A stretch of 64,000 bases of DNA from Linum tenue (taxonomy: Eukaryota > Streptophyta > Magnoliopsida > Malpighiales > Linaceae). This document shows, piece after piece, positions 57,986 through 64,000 of the stretch (positions are counted from its first letter, which is position 1; every line of letters begins with the position of its first letter). The stretch lies in NCBI GenBank assembly GCA_946122785.1, contig CAMGYJ010000004.1, positions 58,226,679-58,290,678 of the forward strand. Reading direction: 5' to 3'. The notes below the pieces were generated by a model. That model had not been told where the DNA came from and made no database searches. It was given only the letters and a program-made list of their open reading frames with translations. The position numbers and the translations under genes are program-made.

Positions 57986-58596
57986 TAATGACCGACATGT
58001 TTCATTAACCCTAGTGAAAAATTATACCGATAATCGTCGATTATCAGTTAGTTTTACAGTATAACCGTTAACATGATATCACTGCTACTGTCAGTTAGGA
58101 TACACATACACTTAATAAAATTGGACAACTAGTGATCGACGTCTGATGACGAAAGAAGGATTATGAATCACTGAATCAGTGACTAGTAAACAAGAAAAGT
58201 TTCTTGAGTGATAAAAATGAAATATGTTGATAAATAGAATGACTAAACATGCACTTCACAATCTAACTCGTAATTAGTGATAATAATTAATAATCATGTA
58301 ATAGCAATCGGAAATTCGGAACACATAAAATAAAAGAATCGGAATCGGAGTCCGGTCTACAGCAACGGACAGCAGTCGGATTGGCTACGACTGCGAGTAA
58401 CCAAATGAAGCCCGCCGTCGTTCTCGTTGGCAAATAAATCCACTAGCACCTTGTCCGCCTCCGTCAGCCGGGGGTCTTCCTCACTTCTCAGTTAGGAGCT
58501 CGTGTTATGCCCTCGCATAAACCCTAGAAAGCTCTTGAATTCTTTCTTCACTCTCGGCTGAATAACCATCTAGGGTCCGAATATTAACGACCAAAT
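57986..58596 (+). promoter_or_regulatory. VIRILIZER promoter and 5' UTR
   Basis: About 0.6 kb between a MITE and the VIRILIZER start codon. A telo-box AAACCCTAG lies at 58519-58527, 70 bp before the ATG, in a GC-richer leader starting about 58330. This motif is common near the transcription start of plant growth and translation genes. No clear TATA box is seen. Promoter function is inferred from position. Confidence 0.5.
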
Positions 58597-61500
58597 ATGG
58601 TTCGACCCGAGCCCTGCGTCTTGTTCTCCCAGACCTTCGTCCACCCTCAACTTGACGAGTACGTTGACGAGGTCAGTGTTCCCGTTCTCTGCCTACGCCG
58701 GCTCCTCACCCTTGTGGAATCAATCTGTTACTGTATCTTAGATCATGAATTTGTTGTTCGAATTCTTTGGCTGAAAGGCAGCTTAATGAACGAAGTTCTT
58801 GCTTTCTTTCTGCTGCAGGTTTTGTTCGGTGAGCCGGTTGTGATTACAGCTTGCGAGTTCCTCGAACAGAATGCCTCTTCTACCTCCCGAGCAGTGTCCT
58901 TGGTTGGGTACGTCTCTGTTGGTGCCTTTTAATGTTTCTATCTATGTGCGTTTTAGGAAACGACGAGAATCTGTTGTGTCCGAATCGACTTCATAGTTTG
59001 ATTACGTTGGTTTCCCCTATCACAAGTCTGTACTTTGTGTAGTGCCATCACTTGAAGCTGTAGGATTGTGTTGGCTTTTGTGTGGAGTCGTTGACTAAAG
59101 CGTTATCATCTTGCTGCAGCGCTACTGCGCCTCCTTCATTTGCTTTGGAGGTATTTGTACAATCCGAGGGGGAGACGAGATTCAGACGCTTGTGCCACCC
59201 CTTCCTATATTCTCATTCGTCGTCAAATGTTTTGGAAGTGGAGGTACCTGCACTATCTAAATTAATATGAATATATCAGTGTTGCATTTGCTTCTAGTGA
59301 ACACAATTCTTTCTATGATGAGTAATGAACCTATTCTTTTGCACACAATGTCCATCTGTCTTTGATAAATCTTCCCCCTTCATTGGAGCTGATATTTTCA
59401 CTCTGAATGTCTATGTTCTGTTCTACTGTATTGAGACCTCAAGTCTTTTTGCGGGATGGATATAATATTCTCAAATTGTGAAACTTTATCTGAAAATAGT
59501 CACTCTGCTACGATGCAGGCTGTTGTAACTAACCATCTAGTTGTAAGAGGCAGCTACCGCAGCCTGAGTTTAGTCATATATGGAAACACGGCAGAGGATC
59601 TAGGTCAGTTCAATATCGAGTTTGATGATAACTCTTTAACTAATCTTGTCACTTCCGCCGAGGGAAAGCTGGAAGATCTGCCTCTGGCACTGCATTCGAG
59701 TTCTAGGGTCATAACGGAATCATTAATCTCTCTGAAAGTATTATCTCTACCTGTCACCGCTCTGGATTTGCCTATGGAAGTCAAAAAGTTATTGCAACTC
59801 ATCTCAAAGATGTTGGAGATGCCCCTCATGGAGGAATCTGTGCATAAGGTTGTAAGTACCATGGTCACAGCTGTTTGTTCCCATGTCGCCCATGGTTCGT
59901 GTCACAAGGTAATTGATGGAGGCGGATCCGAGGAGTTGGAAGAGTTTTCCCATATTATTGATGAGGCTAAGAACGAGCTTCTTGGAGTCCTTCAGGGTTG
60001 TTCAGGAAATGATGCAGCCCAGTCATTGGCAGACGTCAGTTTTCTTGAATCTGAAGGTGATGTGGCTACTTCCAAACAGTTGGTGGACATGTTGGGCTCG
60101 TGCCTTTGTTTTGACAAGAACTCTTCTCAACAACAGGAGCCTTTAAAGGTGATTATCTTACAGTAAGCACCTCTTAGCTATTATCAACTGTCTTCCATTT
60201 GTAATTTTAAGATAAGAAGTGATCTCTTAATCTCATCCACTCAATCTCGTGATCAACTGTCTCTCCTTGATATTGTGTGCCAGGAGGATATTTCTTACTC
60301 TTGTTTGCAATATACCCAGATTTTTTAACTTTTGGTGCTGACAGAATCTGATGGGCTTCTTTCACATTTTTATTTCAGAAGAAGAACTTCTTGGGCCTGT
60401 GTGTGGCCTTTTTATTGTGCTCTAGCAGAGAAAGTTGCTTCCACTTTGTGAATCATGGGGGAATTGAGCAACTTGGCCACTTTTTCTCTCATGACATACG
60501 GAATTCTTCCGCAGTTGTCTTACTCTTACTTGGAGTTATAGAGCGGGCTACTCGGCATCCAATCGGTTGTGAAGGAATTTTAGGCTGGTGGCCCAGGGAA
60601 GATGAGAATGTGCCTTCTGGGTTTAGCAAAGGGTATAGTCAATTGTTGAAGTTGTTCCTGGAAAAACCACGCCATGATGTTGCTTCCCTTGCGACTTACA
60701 TCCTTCATCGTTTAAGATTCTATGAAGTTGCTTCTAGATATGAGGTATTGCGCAGTAGTCACATGCATTTGTCCCTGCATATAAAGTTACAATCAATTAA
60801 ATATGTAATTTTCTTTTTCAGTCTGCTGTTCTATCTGTGTTGGCCAGTCTGTCTGCTGATGGAAATTTAACAAATCCAATGGAAAGCTTGCTTGGAAGTG
60901 TTAAATTTCAACTAAAAAAACTCTTGGTCAGTTCTCAACTACTTGTTCCATTTTTTGTATCTTTATCTGTCATAAGATGTTCACCTTGTGTTTCTTAAAA
61001 GCGGTTGCAGAAATTGATCAACTCACATGGTCCACTTGAAGATCCTTCTCCGGTGGCTCAAGCAAGTCGATCCTTGATTCTCGGTCAAACAGAGGGGCTA
61101 TTGTCATATAAAGCAACCAGTGGCTTGATTGGTGCCTCAGATTGCTCTTTTTTCAACTGTGATATTGACTCCCATCTGCTGGGACTTCTCAAGGTATTGC
61201 TTCCTCTGACATTATCACATGCAAGGATATAGAGCGTAGTCTTCATCAATTTGGCTCGGTAAGCGAATTGCTTCTGTGTTTGCTCTCAGATCATGTCAAA
61301 TTAGAAGAGTGCACAAGACCAATAAGTTCAAAACTATAAAATTTTCATCTGCTCATTGATTCAAGAGAATATAATCTGCTCAACAAATGCCTAAAGATGG
61401 AATTCTGGAAGGTTTAAGTTGACTGCATCCGTGGCCACAAATGCTGTTACATATAATGTTTGTGATTTATGAATCGGAACCCTTAAAATATTTGCAGATA

Positions 61501-64000
61501 TTGGAAGCTATTTTAGCTACATTTTGTACTAAATAGCCATCTAACAAGCTAAACTAACCAAAAATAACAAGGCTGTTGGCTAATTTTGCAAGCAAAGGTG
61601 TTTTGTGTTTCTCTGGGCTTCCGCACTTTGGATTGGGGCTTTATATATTCAGCTTTGAACTTCTATATGCTGTTATTGTTTTCTGTTTCTATAATTATGG
61701 AAGAAAAGATTAGAAAGCTAAGCTATTGTCAGTAGTGGCTTGATCTACCAAATGGTTTTAATTGTTAGCTTACAAGAAGGGAGCTTGGGTTTAACTTTCC
61801 AATAACTCTGATCATTGTAGTCCAGGGATTTGGATACGGTTTTCTGGTTACATGGAATGTTTTTTTTTCATTGGTAGCCGTTTGTGGCCTTTGTGGATAC
61901 AGGAGAGAGGTTTTCTTCCATTATCAGCTGCACTTTTAGCATCGCCTATTTTGCGCTCAGAAGTCAGTGATACCATGGGCACATTTGTTGAGATTGCATC
62001 AACTATTGGGGCCATACTTCTCGCTCTTCTTATGCGTCGCTCAGGTTTATCCTTAAAGCCATTCATAGAAAGTTTTCCCCTTAGATATGGTATGAATGTA
62101 TTCATTCTTTATCTCTTTGCTTCCCAGGTTTACTTTTCCTTTCAAATCACCCTGAACTTTCTACTACCATAATTGATGCTTTGAGGAATACAAGTGACAT
62201 GAAAATGGAAGAATGCCTTCCACTCAGATATGCATCGATTTTATCAGCGAAGGGTTTTGTTTGTGGCCCTCGGGAAGTGGGAACGATCATTGATATGCAT
62301 TTGAGAGTGGTCAGTCCATTAAACTGTTTCCCTTTATTTGAGTTACTTGTTCAAAGCTAATTTTTTGTCCTGATGTGTCTTTCAGGTTAATGCTATCGAC
62401 AGATTACTTTTACTAACTCAACATACAGAAGAATTCTTGTGGGTGTTGTGGGAGCTTTGTGGTCTCTCCAGGTTGAACTTATTGACATTTCTTTTCTATT
62501 TTGTTTTCTAGATCTAGATTCAGAGGGACTGACCCTTGTTGGGGACATGGTTTGCAGATCTGATTGTGGACGCCAAGCATTGTTGGCTCTGGGATGTTTT
62601 CCTGAGGTATGATCATTAGGCAATGCTCAGGTTATTTACATCCTCAGGGAAATAGGAACTGCCAAGTCAATGTACTTGTGATTGGGCAAACTTCGAAGTG
62701 CATGGCTGTTGAACATCCATCTTACTTTTTGGTCCAAATATTTATTTATTTATTTATTAGATTCAATTTATTATAGCTGTTACAAATATACTAATATAGT
62801 GTCAAAGATGTTCTAAGGGTTCCATCAGAATGGTATGGTGTCATATGCATCTGATGCTTTTCTTAGTTGTGCCTCCTGTGGGACGTATGAGCACTATTTT
62901 CCGATCTCGTACTTTTTTGTTTTGCTTCATGGTGTCAGATATTCATTTTCATTTATCCATCTCTATTTGTTAGGTTATATCAACTTTGATTGAAGCTTTA
63001 TATGCTGTAAAGGAAACCGAGCCAGAAGCCAAAAGTGGTGGTAACTCATTGCTCAACTTATATAAAAGCATTCTTGTTTGCACATCTTAATCATATACAT
63101 GAATTCCGTAGACACTTATGGACATGAATCTTGATATGCAGGAGCTTCCCCTATAGATGTGGCGATTTTTCACTCAGCTGCTGAGATATTTGAAGTCATT
63201 GTTACTGATTCAACTGCATCCTCCTTGAATTCTTGGATTGGACATGTGATGGAACTCTATAAAGCCTTACATTCTTCTTCCCCTGGCTCTAATAGGAAAG
63301 ATGCTCCGATACGGCTGTTGGATTGGATAGATGCTGGAGTTGTTTACCACAAAAATGGGGCTATTGGTCTTCTTAAGTATTCTGCTGTGTTAGCATCTGG
63401 AGGGGACACACATGTAACATCTGCTTGCACTCTAGCTTCAGATTTAACAGATGTTGAAAACGTGGTGGGGGATGCTACTGGTGGTTCTGATGTGCATGTC
63501 ATGGAAAATCTGGCAAAAATTGTTTCCGAGAAGACATTTGATGGTGTTACACTTCGCAACTCTGCAATAGCACAGTTGACGACAGCCATTAGAATATTGG
63601 CTTTCATTTCAGAAAATTCAGTATGTAGACTGATCTCATTCTTACACACCAAGTGATCATTCTAGATTGGGCTCATTTTACTTTTATTCATGCAGACTGT
63701 TGCCGCAAGTCTGTACGACGAAGGTGCTCTGACAGTGATCTATGCTACTGTCATGAACTGCAGTTTCATGCTGGAAAAGTCATCAAATATCTACGGTTAG
63801 TTTCATGATGTAAATTGTCTTCAGAAATCGTTTTTATCTGAGAAAAGAGCATACGTAGATGTACACAAGTTTGTATTTATATATCTATAAAATATATAAA
63901 GGACTTTCTAAAAAACACCTCCGCCATGTAAGCTTTCCAGCGCTCTCCTTAATTCTCGGTTATGCTTTTTTTTTTTTTTTCTTTTGACCGCTAGCCGTTT
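58597..64000 (+). CDS. VIR: VIRILIZER homologue, m6A writer-complex subunit (5' part)
   Basis: Large scaffold of the nuclear mRNA N6-adenosine methyltransferase complex (with MTA, MTB, FIP37 and HAKAI in plants). Fourteen exons are in the window: 58597-58671, 58819-58907, 59120-59243, 59519-60148, 60379-60744, 60822-60926, 61011-61193, 61903-62044, 62128-62309, 62386-62471, 62558-62606, 62974-63040, 63142-63620 and 63696-63795. They give about 892 codons, all in phase. The N-terminal virilizer domain starts MVRPEPCVLFSQTFVHPQLD and includes VVITACEFLEQNASS, FALEVFVQSEGETRF and VVTNHLVVRGSYRSLSLVIY. Later conserved segments include ERGFLPLSAALL, SEVSDTMGTFVEIAS, KGFVCGPREVG, WVLWELCGLSR, AIFHSAAEIFEVIVTDST and RILAFISENS. 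Arabidopsis VIR has about 2100 aa, so roughly 60% lies beyond the right edge. The open interval after 63795 is intron, ending in a poly-T run. Confidence 0.95.

Noticed and set aside
59456..59518. Alternative start of a separate gene (MDIIFSNCETL frame)
   Set aside because: This is VIRILIZER intron 3 read in frame with exon 4; the acceptor at 59517-59518 and exon phase show it is intronic.

Overview
The window is nuclear DNA of a flowering plant, most likely a eudicot. The genes have many short exons and small AT-rich introns with plant-type splice sites. Their products match plant orthologues, and the spaces between them are packed with plant transposable elements. No rRNA, tRNA, CRISPR array or bacterial-type operon was seen. 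I cannot name the species.

Five protein-coding genes can be assembled exon by exon, and every splice junction keeps the reading frame. (1) A TatD-family DNase (TATDN1 type), minus strand, 2763-6162, 12 exons, 320 aa. (2) The TRAPP III subunit TRAPPC8/TRS85, minus strand, 14494-27478, 28 exons, 1295 aa. (3) A TITAN9-like coiled-coil nuclear protein, plus strand, 37835-40506, 8 exons, 346 aa. (4) Phosphopantothenate-cysteine ligase of coenzyme A synthesis, plus strand, 43584-45556, 9 exons, 325 aa. (5) The N-terminal 40% or so of VIRILIZER, the m6A writer-complex scaffold, plus strand, from 58597 and running off the right edge. The genes are unrelated housekeeping functions and do not form a pathway. 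Three of them contain one GC-AG intron each.

Region by region: 1-2762 holds a hAT-like element, an unexplained GC-rich block and a MULE transposase fragment. 2763-6162 is the TatD gene, with a miniature LTR element (TRIM) in intron 10. 6250-8879 is a nest of hAT-like and other inverted-repeat elements beginning 87 bp upstream of the TatD start codon. 9040-14490 is organelle-like DNA containing a complete-looking but internally deleted Copia retrotransposon with a TGTCC duplication. 14494-27478 is TRAPPC8. 27700-37300 is a repeat desert holding a decayed Plant Mobile Domain gene, a decayed LINE split by a hAT-like element, two sister hAT-like insertions 35 bp apart, a long-TIR MULE MITE and a tandem array of hairpins.

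37835-45556 holds TITAN9-like and PPCS with a palindromic hAT-like element between them. 45915-58000 holds further hAT-like and PIF/Harbinger-type elements, a candidate orphan promoter, and a probable mitochondrial DNA insertion. That insertion is split by a 5.6 kb non-autonomous LTR retrotransposon whose only long ORF encodes an acidic protein of unknown function. 58597-64000 is VIRILIZER.

Most elements were delimited by target-site duplications read directly from the sequence: 8 bp for hAT-like, 9 bp for MULE, 3 bp TAA for PIF/Harbinger and 5 bp for LTR elements. The main biological content beyond the five genes is therefore a well-resolved record of nested insertion.
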